Positions 50,620 through 58,710 are shown, counted from the stretch's first letter. The stretch: 64,000 nucleotides of DNA from Sphingomonas sp. S2-65 (GCF_021513175.1 NZ_CP090953.1:3530501-3594500), one strand, 5' to 3'. Notes: generated by a model not told the origin, from the letters alone. Numbers and translations: made by a program.

Positions 50620-51426
50620 ATGAAATCGATCTTAACGCTGAGCGCCCTTGCGGCCACGTTGCTAGGCACAGGAGACACTGGAACCATCATGCTCTCGGAG
50701 GTGGATGGTGCCGACGCGATGGCCCTTGCTGCGAAAGTGCTGCCGGGGGACATTAGAGCGACCGTTGTAGAGGGGCAGGTCCGGCGTGAATTCCTGCCCG
50801 GGCACGCGTTTCTGGCGACCTATCTTACAAAGGCGCAGGTTCTAGGGGAGGATTCATGCACCCGTACCCAGTATAACGTTCACATGCGCGGCGTCGGTGG
50901 GGCAGGCGTGCCGCCCTCGACCACTGAGCTGCTGATTGGCTCAGTTGAACGGCGCGAACTTCAAGCAATCGTGTTTCCCTCCAACAAAGCCGGTGATGCA
51001 AGCTGTGCTGCCACCAAAGGCTTCGTCTCGGTAAGTGGATCCGAGGATGATCGACGTCGCATCAACGCTTACCGACAGATCGTCGCCGCAATGCGGGTGG
51101 CTAAGGCCGCCAAACCTCTGCCGTTCAACGCGCTGTGCTCCCCGGCCGATGAACTCGCGTGCCGCGATGTCACTCGCTCGCTAGCAAATCTGCCGCTCGA
51201 CGAACTTTTCTCGATTCAAGTCAGAGGCTTGAAGTTGAAGAGTGAGGGAACCGGGCAGGTACGCATAATTCACAGTAAGCAGATCCAACCATCGGAGCCC
51301 TACGACGTGGAGCTGTCGTTCGGTATGTCTGGCGAGGACGGCAAGTCTTGGCGGGTACGCTGGCGCGAAACTGGCCGGCCATTAGCCGAGCTTCGCCTCG
51401 AACGATCGATGGTGATCTATCACTGA
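50620..51426 (+). CDS. Exported protein of unknown function
   Basis: A 268-residue protein with a probable signal peptide (MKSILTLSALAATLLGTG). The mature part is soluble, with four Cys that could form two disulfides (EDSCTRTQY, ASCAATKG, ALCSPADELACRD) and a C-terminal region alternating strands (YDVELSFGMSGEDGKSWRVR). Base and codon use are less GC-rich than in the flanking core genes, hinting at acquisition. The start at 50620 follows GGGGAGC. I do not recognise the family. It lies beside a BAAT-type hydrolase bracketed by decayed repeats. Confidence 0.72.
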   Translation: MKSILTLSALAATLLGTGDTGTIMLSEVDGADAMALAAKVLPGDIRATVVEGQVRREFLPGHAFLATYLTKAQVLGEDSCTRTQYNVHMRGVGGAGVPPSTTELLIGSVERRELQAIVFPSNKAGDASCAATKGFVSVSGSEDDRRRINAYRQIVAAMRVAKAAKPLPFNALCSPADELACRDVTRSLANLPLDELFSIQVRGLKLKSEGTGQVRIIHSKQIQPSEPYDVELSFGMSGEDGKSWRVRWRETGRPLAELRLERSMVIYH

Positions 51427-51550
51427 TCGCAGCTATCTTCTTTGCAGGCGACGAACCAAGGGCGGGCGTTCGGCCGGAGGCTGCAACGTGCCAAACGTCC
51501 GCTCGGTGTGTCAGCTGCCAGTGGCTTTGGACCTCCGGTTCGTCTATCGC

Positions 51551-51579
51551 GAACGTCTGGAAATGGGTGGAAAGCGGAA
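51551..51579 (+). repeat. Dispersed AAATGGGTGGAAAGCGGA motif
   Basis: GAACGTCTGGAAATGGGTGG followed by AAAGCGGAA aligns with the motif at 26862 (reverse strand) and 52727. It lies in the 210-base gap before the BAAT-type hydrolase stop. Confidence 0.6.
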
Positions 51580-51636
51580 CGGCGGCTTTCGGGAGCGGGG
51601 CGAGCGATAGCTGCCATCGCCCACAGCGTGCATCGC

Positions 51637-52575
51637 TCACCGCCTGGCCGCCTTGTAGCCCAGCGCCTTGTCGAGGAAGATCAACATTCTCGGCCATGAC
51701 TCACGTCTTGCCGCCACAACGCCTTCAGCGGTGCCTCCACCGAACTCGGCATCCGATTTGGCATCCTCGGTAGCAAGCGGGCCGAGCGTGAAGTGTCCGC
51801 CATCGGGGTATCGAAGCAGCACCACATGATGGCGAAACCTGCGCTGCGCGAGACGCAGTTTCACTGCGTCAGCCATCGTCTCTGATGGCCATACCGCGTC
51901 ATTCTTGCTGGCGATCATCAGGATAGGGCCGCGTACGCGCTCCACTGGAATGGCAGCTGCAGCCAGAGCTCCGGAGGCCTCCCGGCTCTTTACATAAAGC
52001 TCCCCAAGCGATCGGCAGTTGTTGCAGGGTGCGAAAGGAACAAAGGGGATTGGCCGCCCGCCGGCGGTCCAGGACGATCGGACCGTTCCTGCCTTTCTAT
52101 CGATGCCTTGCCAGACGACATCCGTCGGCGAAGCGGCAACAACAGCTTTGATCCGCGAATCCGAACTCGCAAGCAGTAGTGCGGCCTCGGCTCCCTTCGA
52201 AAGACCGAGCACGGCGATGCGGCGCCGATCGACGCGGGGATCACTGGATAACACGTCGATCCCTTGCCTTAGCCGCTCCAAGGGAATCTGCTGAAGTTTG
52301 GAGTCGAGGCCGGGGCTTTTGAAATACGCCTCCGCCAGGGCGACATAGCCATGCTCCGCAAGGCGGCCAGCAACTGCCTTTGCCCATTTGTCACCACCTT
52401 CTGCGCCGCCCAACACCAACACGCCAGGTGCCTTGGCCGTGCTCTGATGGGGATATGCCATGGTGGCCCTGAAATCCGGTCGACTGACCTGCACTGACGG
52501 AACGTCGCTGGCGAAGCAAACTGAAGCGGGAGCCGTTAGCACCAACAAAAGGCGCGCTGTGTTCCAACCGCTCAT
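51637..52575 (-). CDS. Exported dienelactone/BAAT-type alpha/beta hydrolase
   Basis: A 312-residue hydrolase with a signal peptide (MSGWNTARLLLVLTAPASVC, cut near FAS). The core has GVLVLGGAEGGDKWAKAVAG, the nucleophile elbow VLGLSKGAEAALLLAS (Ser about residue 122), the Asp in IASKNDAVWPSETM and the His in PDGGHFTLG. This pattern fits the acyl-CoA thioester hydrolase/BAAT C-terminal family, though an exported member more likely acts on esters or lipids. The start at 52575 follows AAGGG. Copies of a decayed repeat flank the gene on both sides. Confidence 0.87.
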   Translation of the reverse strand: MSGWNTARLLLVLTAPASVCFASDVPSVQVSRPDFRATMAYPHQSTAKAPGVLVLGGAEGGDKWAKAVAGRLAEHGYVALAEAYFKSPGLDSKLQQIPLERLRQGIDVLSSDPRVDRRRIAVLGLSKGAEAALLLASSDSRIKAVVAASPTDVVWQGIDRKAGTVRSSWTAGGRPIPFVPFAPCNNCRSLGELYVKSREASGALAAAAIPVERVRGPILMIASKNDAVWPSETMADAVKLRLAQRRFRHHVVLLRYPDGGHFTLGPLATEDAKSDAEFGGGTAEGVVAARRESWPRMLIFLDKALGYKAARR

Positions 52576-52726
52576 CTGTCGCCCTTCTGATAATCCTGTG
52601 TGTTGTCTATGCAATACGCAAGCTGGCGTGCGACATGTCAAGCGTCTGGCGAGTGAGCCCAGCTTCCTGAAGTGGCATCCCGGCCATTAACAAGCGACCG
52701 GAGTAGGGCACTGGCATCGACACTCT

Positions 52727-52753
52727 GAACGACCGGCATTGGGCGGAAGCGGA
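52727..52753 (+). repeat. Dispersed CATTGGGCGGAAGCGGA motif
   Basis: GAACGACCGGCATTGGGCGG followed by AAGCGGAC aligns with the copies at 26862 and 51551. Together with 51551 it brackets the BAAT-type hydrolase gene in direct orientation. Confidence 0.6.
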
Positions 52754-52775
52754 CGTACGCTGATGCGCAGCGCGC

Positions 52776-53228
52776 TCAGTGTGCGGGGACCAGCTTGGCG
52801 AAGGATTGAATGCTGCAGGTTCGGCCCGAACGCGAGCGGAAGGAGTCGCGGCCGGCGCACATCTTCTTGTCCGGATCGGGTTTGACGTAGAAGCCCGAAT
52901 AGAAGCCGAGCGCGGGACAGCGGGCGCCGAGGCGGGCGCGGATCTGGGTGCCGTCCTTGAGCAGGAGGTCAACGCTGTCAAAGCGGTTCACCGTGAAGCC
53001 CGCCAGCTTGTCGAGCTTTACGCAATCGCCCGCCTTCTTCTCGACCATCGGGGCCGCGCGCGGGCTGCGCAGGATGATGGTCGTGGTGGTGACGGTCACT
53101 CGGGGCACATGCACCGTGGCCCGCTGCTGCGATGCGCTGGCCCAGGAATCGGCGCCGAACGCCACCGGCTGCGCGGCGGGGGCGAACAACAGCAGCAGTC
53201 CGGTGGCGGGAACGAGCGGGTTCAGCAT
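52776..53228 (-). CDS. Exported Cys-containing protein of unknown function
   Basis: A 150-residue exported protein with an N-terminal hydrophobic signal (LVPATGLLLLFAPAAQPVAF). The mature protein has a Thr-rich segment (VHVPRVTVTTTTIILR) followed by AGDCVKLDKLAGFTVNRFDS and paired Cys (ARCPAL, KKMCAGRD, RTCSIQ). Four Cys suggest two disulfides. The C-terminal half recurs in sphingomonad exported proteins, but I cannot name a Pfam family. The start at 53228 is preferred over a longer frame because it provides the signal. Confidence 0.78.
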   Translation of the reverse strand: MLNPLVPATGLLLLFAPAAQPVAFGADSWASASQQRATVHVPRVTVTTTTIILRSPRAAPMVEKKAGDCVKLDKLAGFTVNRFDSVDLLLKDGTQIRARLGARCPALGFYSGFYVKPDPDKKMCAGRDSFRSRSGRTCSIQSFAKLVPAH

Positions 53229-53297
53229 TGCAAGATGCGTTCTATGCCCAGGTGTTGAACAGTGGATGAACTGCGGAGCGGATGCTAGCGCGCGGCC

Positions 53298-54746
53298 ATG
53301 AGGCCAAACCAGCACGAGCTTGTCGAGTCCCTGCGTGCGCGCTTCGGCGCGAGGATGGTGGAAACCGATCCCGAGGCGCTGGCGCCGTGGCTGACCGACT
53401 GGCGCAATCGCTTTCACGGCGCGGCACCGGCGTTGCTGTCCCCCGAATCGCTGGAAGAGGTGCAGGCGGTGGTGGCGCTCGCGGGGGCCGCGGGCGTGCC
53501 GCTGGTGCCGCAGGGCGGCAACACCAGCATGGTCGGCGGGGCGACGCCGCCGGCGGATGGATCGGCGGTGATCCTGTCGTTGCGGCGGATGAAGCGTATC
53601 CGCGCGTTATCGGCGGAATCGAGTCTGGCGGTGGCTGAGGCGGGCGTGATCCTGGCGGCGCTGCAGGACGCCGCGCAGGAGATCGGCCGCCGTTTTCCGC
53701 TCGATTTGGGCTCGCGGGGGAGTGCCACGGTCGGCGGGCTGGTGTCGACCAATGCCGGGGGAACCCAGGTGCTGCGCTTCGGGACGATGCGCGGGCTGGT
53801 CGCCGGCGTCGAAGCGGTGCTGCCGGATGGATCGGTGCATGACGGGCTGTCGGCGCTCAAGAAGGACAATCGCGGCTATGACCTGAACCAGCTGCTGATC
53901 GGCGCCGAGGGAACGCTGGGGATCGTGACCGCGGCGACGCTGCGGCTGGTGCCGTCGGTGGTGTCGCGAGCGGTGGCATGGGTCGGGCTGGACAGCCCCG
54001 AACAGGCGCTGCGGCTGCTGCGCCATGCCGAGCGGCGCACCGAGGCAGTGGAGAGTTTCGAGATCATCCCGGCCGAGGCGCTGGCCAGCGTCCTGGCGCA
54101 CATCCCGGGGACCCGCGCGCCGGTGGATGCCGGGCGGCGCTGGCACGTGCTGATCGAGGCGGTGTCCAGCGATCCCGGGGAGCGGGCGCCCGACGATCTG
54201 CTCGCCGCGTTGCTGGGAGAGGCGCTGGAGGCCGGGCTGGCGCAGGACGGCGTGGTTTCGGCGAGCGAGGCGCAGGCCGAGGCGTTCTGGCGCATCCGTC
54301 ACGGCATATCCGAATCCGAACGCGCGCGCGGGCCGGCGGTGCAGCACGACATTTCGGTGCCCGTCGATGCGATGCCGGGCTTCATGACCGGGGCGGGTGC
54401 CGAAATCGAGGCGCGGTTCCCCGGAACCCGCGCGGTCGCTTATGGCCATCTCGGCGACGGCAATGTGCATTTCCATGTTCGCGCGCCCGCCGGCGCCGAT
54501 CGAAGCCGCTGGTATGCCGACGAGGCGCCGGGGATCACGCGCGCGGTGCACGACCTGGTGGTGGCGGCGGGAGGATCGATCTCCGCCGAGCATGGCGTCG
54601 GCCAGATGAAGCGCGACGAGCTGGCGCGGCTGGGGCCGGCGTCGCGCCTCGCCGCGCTTCGTGCGATCAAGCGGGCGCTGGACCCGGCGGGCATTCTCAA
54701 TCCGGGCAAGCTGGTGACGCTTGCGCCTGCGCCGGACAGGCCATAG
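53298..54746 (+). CDS. FAD-linked oxidase (GlcD/D-2-hydroxyacid dehydrogenase type)
   Basis: A 482-residue flavoprotein oxidising a D-2-hydroxyacid such as D-lactate or D-2-hydroxyglutarate. The FAD-binding domain shows PLVPQGGNTSMVGGATPP, RFPLDLGSRGSATVGGLVST and YDLNQLLIGAEGTLGIVTAA; the C-terminal substrate domain contains VAYGHLGDGNVHFHVR and SAEHGVGQMKRDEL. The final region with LDPAGILNPGKLV is typical. The electron acceptor is not evident. Start: the ATG at 53298 gives MRPNQHELVESLRARFG; the promoter gap to the divergent gene is about 70 bases. Confidence 0.94.
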   Translation: MRPNQHELVESLRARFGARMVETDPEALAPWLTDWRNRFHGAAPALLSPESLEEVQAVVALAGAAGVPLVPQGGNTSMVGGATPPADGSAVILSLRRMKRIRALSAESSLAVAEAGVILAALQDAAQEIGRRFPLDLGSRGSATVGGLVSTNAGGTQVLRFGTMRGLVAGVEAVLPDGSVHDGLSALKKDNRGYDLNQLLIGAEGTLGIVTAATLRLVPSVVSRAVAWVGLDSPEQALRLLRHAERRTEAVESFEIIPAEALASVLAHIPGTRAPVDAGRRWHVLIEAVSSDPGERAPDDLLAALLGEALEAGLAQDGVVSASEAQAEAFWRIRHGISESERARGPAVQHDISVPVDAMPGFMTGAGAEIEARFPGTRAVAYGHLGDGNVHFHVRAPAGADRSRWYADEAPGITRAVHDLVVAAGGSISAEHGVGQMKRDELARLGPASRLAALRAIKRALDPAGILNPGKLVTLAPAPDRP

Positions 54747-54792
54747 ACCCCCGCGGAACTTTTCACACAAGTGTATGTTTCAGGAGATTCGG

Positions 54793-55572
54793 ATGGCCAC
54801 GGCGCCACAGCAGCAGCTTCCCTTGTTCTACAACCAGCTCGAGCCGCTTTCGAGCGAGGTTCATGGCGATTTCCGCGTGCGTGTCGGCGACAAGGCGCCG
54901 TTCCTGGCCGACCAGCACGCCGTGCCGGTGACCGTGGAAGAATTCCCGCTGGTGCAGCGCTACATGCCGATCGTCTTCTCGGTCGGTGACGATCCCGTTC
55001 CGCTGGCGCTGATGGGCCTGAACGAGGGCGTGAACACCTTCTTCGACGAAGAAGGCAAGCTGATCGACCCGAACTTCTATGTGCCGGCCTATATCCGCCG
55101 CTATCCCTATCTGCTGGCGCGGCTGCGTCCGGAATCGGACGAGCTGTCGCTGTGCTTCGATCCGACCGCGGAGACGATCGGCCGCTTCGAGGATGGCGAG
55201 CCGCTGTTCGTCGATGGCCAGCCGAGCGACTTCACCAAGGGTATCCTGCAGTTCAACGAGCAGTTCGAGCAGGCCGGCGCCCGCACGGCGATGTTCATGA
55301 AGGACCTGAAGGACATGGGTATCCTGATGGATGGCGAAGTCACCATCCAGCCGGACGGCGCGGCGCAGCCCTTCATCTATCGGGGCTTCATGATGGTCGA
55401 CGAAGGCAAGCTGAACGAGCTGCGCGGCGACCAGCTGCGCAAGATCGTCCAGAACGGCATGCTGCCGCTGATCTATGCGCACCTGTTCTCGCTGTCGCAG
55501 ATGCGCGACATCTTCGGCCGCCAGATGCGCATGGGCAAGGTGCCGCAGCCGCAGCTGGTCACGCCGGTCTAA
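54793..55572 (+). CDS. SapC family protein
   Basis: A 259-residue soluble protein of the SapC family, named after S-layer export in Campylobacter but widespread in alphaproteobacteria with unknown role. The conserved opening is FYNQLEPLSSEVHGDFRV, followed by ADQHAVPVTVEEFPLVQRYM, LMGLNEGVNTFFDEEGKL and RPESDELSLCFDPT. The C-terminal part with IYAHLFSLSQMRDIFGRQ is typical. The start at 54793 is well supported by CAGGAGATTCGG. An intrinsic terminator follows at 55619. Confidence 0.93.
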   Translation: MATAPQQQLPLFYNQLEPLSSEVHGDFRVRVGDKAPFLADQHAVPVTVEEFPLVQRYMPIVFSVGDDPVPLALMGLNEGVNTFFDEEGKLIDPNFYVPAYIRRYPYLLARLRPESDELSLCFDPTAETIGRFEDGEPLFVDGQPSDFTKGILQFNEQFEQAGARTAMFMKDLKDMGILMDGEVTIQPDGAAQPFIYRGFMMVDEGKLNELRGDQLRKIVQNGMLPLIYAHLFSLSQMRDIFGRQMRMGKVPQPQLVTPV

Positions 55573-55618
55573 AGCGTTCGGTAGGTGCTTTCGGCCTTTT
55601 GGCCGGAGCGTGGAGATC

Positions 55619-55652
55619 ACGGCGATCGCCTTCGGGTGGTCGCCGTTTTCTT
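55619..55652 (+). terminator. Intrinsic terminator after sapC
   Basis: ACGGCGATCGCC...GGTGGTCGCCGT stem around a TTCG-type loop, followed by TTTTCTT on the plus strand, 46 bases after the sapC stop. Confidence 0.8.
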
Positions 55653-55723
55653 ATCCGGCGCAGGGTGCCGAGGCACGGCTGGCCGCCTGGAGCGCACGGC
55701 TCCCCGCATGGTCGCTGGAGCCC

Positions 55724-55751
55724 TTGAACTAAAGGGCCCGTCGATTATATT
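55724..55751 (+). promoter_or_regulatory. Predicted sigma-70-type promoter of the sRNA
   Basis: TTGAAC (55724-55729), 16 bases, TATATT (55746-55751). The match to the housekeeping -35/-10 consensus is good and the spacing fits. It points towards a gene-free stretch that ends in a strong terminator, with expected transcription start near 55758. Confidence 0.65.
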
Positions 55752-55757
55752 CACTCC

Positions 55758-55863
55758 CGTACGGTGTCGTGTCCCCCCCTTTCGCGGCCCGTGCGACACG
55801 CCCTCGGGCGTGTCTCCTCCCTGAACCTTGGCCACCTCGCGGGTAACCGCGGGGTGGTTTTTT
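55758..55863 (+). ncRNA. Candidate small RNA with exposed CUCCUCCC motif
   Basis: A transcript of about 105 nt is predicted from the promoter at 55724 to a strong intrinsic terminator (stem CCACCTCGCGG/CCGCGGGGTGG, GTAA loop, T-run at 55857-55863). It would contain a first stem-loop GACACGCC-CTCG-GGCGTGTC (55795-55814) and, between the two hairpins, an unpaired TCTCCTCCCTGAACC. CUCCUCCC motifs between hairpins are used by several alphaproteobacterial sRNAs to pair with ribosome-binding sites. No open reading frame of note lies within. The family could not be named. Confidence 0.65.
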
Positions 55864-55877
55864 ATGCCGCAGCTAGT

Positions 55878-56759
55878 TTATTCGGCGGCGAGTGCGCCCG
55901 GCAGCGCCTCGTCGAGCAGGGCGTCGAGCACCGCGCGCAGCAGCCGAACCGCGGCCGCGAAGCCGGGGCCGGGTCGGTCCAGCTGAGGATCCAGGTAGAA
56001 GGACCGGTCGAACTCCAGCTGCACGGCGTGGATGCCGCCGCGGGGATTGCCGTGGCGCTCCAGCGTGTGGCCGCCCGCATAGGGGACATTGTTGACCGCC
56101 GGCACGTGGAGGGCGCGCGCGGTTTCCTCGATCCGGGAAACGAAGCGCGCATCGGCGGATTTGCCGAAACGGTCGCCGATCACCAGGCGGGGAGGCTCGT
56201 TCGCGGCGGCGAGCGGAGGCATGGAATGGATGTCGACCAGCACCGCGACGCCGAAGCGGTCGCGTGCCGCCTGCAGCGCCTCCGCGAGCGCGGCGTGGTA
56301 GGGGCGATGGTCCTCGGCGATGCGTGCGGTCACTTCGGCCGCGGAGAGGCGGCGGCTCCAGATGTCGCCGGCGTTGCCGATCCGGCGCGGCACCAGGCCC
56401 AGCCCGCTGCGCAGCTTCGCGGAAAGGGGCACGCCGAGCATGCCGGCGCCGTCGTCGAGCTTCGGATCGCGCTCCTGCTCGCCGCGGTTCAAGTCGATCC
56501 AGGCGCGGGCGCGATGGGCGACGAACAGCGTTTCGCCGCGCCAGGCTTCGAGCGCGAGGGCGTCGGCGCAGCGGTCCTCCAGGCCTTTCAGCGCCGCGAG
56601 CGGCAGCCGGATGGCGGACTGTAGCGCCTGCGGATAGTCGCGGCCGGCGTGCGGCACCGCGAGCACGAGCGGGCTCGAGGGGGTCGGCGGCCCGTGCCGC
56701 GCGAAGGAAAGCGACGACGTCACGCTTCCCTGACTAGGCACGCGCGGGCGATCGGGCAA
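55878..56759 (-). CDS. N-formylglutamate amidohydrolase family protein
   Basis: A 293-residue zinc-dependent amidohydrolase of the N-formylglutamate deformylase family. Landmarks: LVLAVPHAGRDYPQ with the metal His, LEDRCADALA, ARAWIDLNRGEQERDP, VLVDIHSMPPL, IGDRFGKSADARFV and GIHAVQLEFDRSFYLD. The family releases formate from N-formyl amino acids, the last step of one histidine-degradation branch, but no hut genes are nearby. The position next to the CpdR-type regulator gene is common in alphaproteobacteria. Substrate assignment is by family. Confidence 0.92.
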   Translation of the reverse strand: MPDRPRVPSQGSVTSSLSFARHGPPTPSSPLVLAVPHAGRDYPQALQSAIRLPLAALKGLEDRCADALALEAWRGETLFVAHRARAWIDLNRGEQERDPKLDDGAGMLGVPLSAKLRSGLGLVPRRIGNAGDIWSRRLSAAEVTARIAEDHRPYHAALAEALQAARDRFGVAVLVDIHSMPPLAAANEPPRLVIGDRFGKSADARFVSRIEETARALHVPAVNNVPYAGGHTLERHGNPRGGIHAVQLEFDRSFYLDPQLDRPGPGFAAAVRLLRAVLDALLDEALPGALAAE

Positions 56760-56827
56760 TGGCGCAGCGGTGCCGGCTGGAAAATCTTAAGGCGTTGATG
56801 CATAAGGTGTCGCCCACGCTTTAGGGA

Positions 56828-57208
56828 ATGACGATGATCCGGATTTTGCTGGCCGAGGACGACCGCGTGATGCGGGAATACCTCGCCCGCGCGCTCGAGC
56901 GGTCGGGCTATGCCGTCAGCGCCGTGGATCGCGGCACCGCGGCACTGCCGCTGCTGCAGACCGAGCGATTCGACCTGCTGCTGAGCGACATCGTCATGCC
57001 TGAAATGGACGGGATCGAGCTGGCCCAGCGCGCCGCGGAGATCGCCCCCGACATGCGGGTGATGTTCATCACCGGCTTCGCCGCGGTGACGCTGAAGGCC
57101 GGCAAGCAGGTCCCGCAGGCGCGGGTGCTGTCAAAGCCGTTCCACCTGCGCGACCTGGTTCTGGAGGTCGACCGCATGTTCGAAGCGGAGAATGTCGGGC
57201 TGAGCTGA
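56828..57208 (+). CDS. cpdR: CpdR-type single-domain response regulator
   Basis: A 126-residue protein consisting only of a receiver domain. The phosphorylation site is Asp54 in FDLLLSDIVMPEMDG, with acidic pocket residues in LLAEDDRV and the conserved Lys103 in VLSKPFHLRDL. In Caulobacter and relatives, unphosphorylated CpdR brings ClpXP to the pole and allows destruction of CtrA and other cell-cycle proteins. Length, sequence order and the neighbouring N-formylglutamate amidohydrolase gene all support this identity. A gene-poor gap of 62 bases leads to the tRNA gene. Confidence 0.9.
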   Translation: MTMIRILLAEDDRVMREYLARALERSGYAVSAVDRGTAALPLLQTERFDLLLSDIVMPEMDGIELAQRAAEIAPDMRVMFITGFAAVTLKAGKQVPQARVLSKPFHLRDLVLEVDRMFEAENVGLS

Positions 57209-57270
57209 AAATTTCACGTGCGGGTGCTTGCGCGGCCGAAAAACCGCCGCTAAAGCGCCGTCTCCCCGGG

Positions 57271-57345
57271 GGGCGTGTAGCTCAGTGGTAGAGCACTGTG
57301 TTGACATCGCAGGGGTCGCAAGTTCAATCCTTGCCACGCCCACCA
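57271..57345 (+). tRNA. tRNA-Val (anticodon GAC)
   Basis: A complete cloverleaf: acceptor GGGCGTG/CACGCCC, D stem GCTC/GAGC with AGTGGTA loop, anticodon stem CTGTG/CGCAG with loop TTGACAT (GAC at 57303-57305), variable GGGTC, T stem GCAAG/CTTGC with loop TTCAATC, discriminator A and encoded CCA. It reads valine codons GUC and GUU. An intrinsic terminator follows at once. Confidence 0.97.
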
Positions 57346-57349
57346 CGCG

Positions 57350-57386
57350 AAAAAGGCTCGCCAGGCATTAGCTTGGCGGGCCTTTT
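57350..57386 (+). terminator. Intrinsic terminator of tRNA-Val
   Basis: AAAAAGGCTCGCCAGGC pairs with GCTTGGCGGGCCTTTTT around an ATTA loop, with the T-run on the plus strand. Confidence 0.92.
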
Positions 57387-57439
57387 TGTTTCGTGGGTAC
57401 TTGCTCCAGGACTTTGACAAGCCGGGTTTTTTCGGGCCC

Positions 57440-58381
57440 ATGGCGCGGATGAACGAGCCTGATACCGCGCTGCTGCGCCTGCTGGAAACGCTGCGGGAAC
57501 GCGGATACCATTTCATCACGCCGACCCCGGCGACGCATGCCCGCGTGGTCGCGCGGCCCGGGCGCGAGCGGGCCGGCGATCTGGCCGATGTGCTGGGATG
57601 GAGCCTGCCGTTCGCGCGCGGGCTGCTCGACGCGGAACTGCTCGAACTGCTCGACGCAGCGGGGGTGCTGGAGGATGCCGGCGAAGGGCTGGTCCGCAGC
57701 GCGGTTCGGGTATCGTGGCTCAAAGGGCGTCTGTTCGTGCATTCGGCCTATCCCACTCAGGATGAGGACGCGGTGTTCTTCGGCCCCGACAGCTATCGCT
57801 TTGCCGACCTGATCGAAGCCGAGTTGACGCGGCATTGCCCGGCAGGCGCGCGGATCGTCGATATCGGCACCGGCAGCGGCGTGGGCGGCATCGTCGCGGC
57901 GGGGCTGTGCGCGGACGCGTCGGTGGTGCTCACCGACATCAACCCCAAGGCGCTGCGGTTCGCGCGGATCAACGCCGCCGCCGCGGGTGTCGAGGCGGCG
58001 TGCGTCGAGGGCAGCGACCTGAGCGGCGTGGAGGACGGTATCCACCTGGCGCTGGCCAACCCGCCCTACATCATGGACGAAGGCAGCCGGGCCTATCGCG
58101 ACGGCGGCGAGATGCGCGGCGGCAAGGTGTCGTTCGACATGGCGCGGATGGCGGTGGCGAAGCTGGCGCCTGGCGGACGGCTGGTGCTGTATACCGGCAG
58201 CGCGATCGCGCGGGGCGAGGACGTGTTGCGCGACGCGCTGCAAGGGCTGGCGGACGAGAACGCGCTGGACTTCAGCTACCGCGAACTCGATCCGGACGTG
58301 TTCGGCGAAGAGCTCGACCAGCCGCCTTATGCGGAGATCGAGCGCATGGCGGTGGTCGGGGCGATCCTCACCCGGGGGTGA
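57440..58381 (+). CDS. Class I SAM-dependent methyltransferase (PrmC/HemK-like)
   Basis: A 313-residue methyltransferase. SAM-binding motif I is RIVDIGTGSGVGGIVAAGL, and the active-site motif is LANPPYIMD (NPPY, about residue 206), which marks enzymes that methylate amide nitrogen of glutamine or adenine N6. The N-terminal 110 residues are a separate helical recognition part (LRLLETLRERGYHFITPTPA). PrmC methylates release factors; this protein is longer at the N terminus and the exact substrate is unknown. The start at 57440 or 57449 is possible; it lies shortly after the tRNA terminator. Confidence 0.9.
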   Translation: MARMNEPDTALLRLLETLRERGYHFITPTPATHARVVARPGRERAGDLADVLGWSLPFARGLLDAELLELLDAAGVLEDAGEGLVRSAVRVSWLKGRLFVHSAYPTQDEDAVFFGPDSYRFADLIEAELTRHCPAGARIVDIGTGSGVGGIVAAGLCADASVVLTDINPKALRFARINAAAAGVEAACVEGSDLSGVEDGIHLALANPPYIMDEGSRAYRDGGEMRGGKVSFDMARMAVAKLAPGGRLVLYTGSAIARGEDVLRDALQGLADENALDFSYRELDPDVFGEELDQPPYAEIERMAVVGAILTRG

Positions 58382-58395
58382 GGCGCCCCGCGGGC

Positions 58396-58638
58396 TCACA
58401 TGGCGTTGGACGTGGTTCCGTTTGCCATCGCGTCGTTCGACGTCGTGGCCATCGTGTCGTTCGACATCGTCGCGGCGTCGTTGGCGGTCATGTCGCCGTC
58501 ATTGGTGAAGGCGTAGTTCGCCTGGGCGTCGTTCAGCACCACGTTGTTGTCGTTCGTGGTGGTGATGTCGTTGCCGCCGCCGCAGGCGCTTAGCAGGGCG
58601 AGGACGGGTAGGGTCGAGGCGATCAGCAGGCGCTTCAT
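58396..58638 (-). CDS. Small Asn/Thr/Asp-rich lipoprotein
   Basis: An 80-residue lipoprotein with a clear signal (MKRLLIASTLPVLALLSAC; Cys about residue 19). The mature part is almost entirely polar and low-complexity, rich in Asn, Thr, Asp, Ala and Met (for example TMSNDTMATTSNDAM), with no fold visible. It may be a disordered surface lipopeptide. The convergent methyltransferase gene ends 15 bases away. Reading-frame length, lipobox and start codon support a real gene. Confidence 0.78.
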   Translation of the reverse strand: MKRLLIASTLPVLALLSACGGGNDITTTNDNNVVLNDAQANYAFTNDGDMTANDAATMSNDTMATTSNDAMANGTTSNAM

Positions 58639-58710
58639 CGGACTTCTCCTGTTTCCCGGGCTAACGCCGGGTCAGGCGAGGGTGTTCCGCTGCACCCGCT
58701 TTGGAAAGTG

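Noticed and set aside
55573..55732. Short open frame after sapC
   Set aside because: It overlaps the intrinsic terminator, lacks a ribosome-binding site and shows no conserved features.
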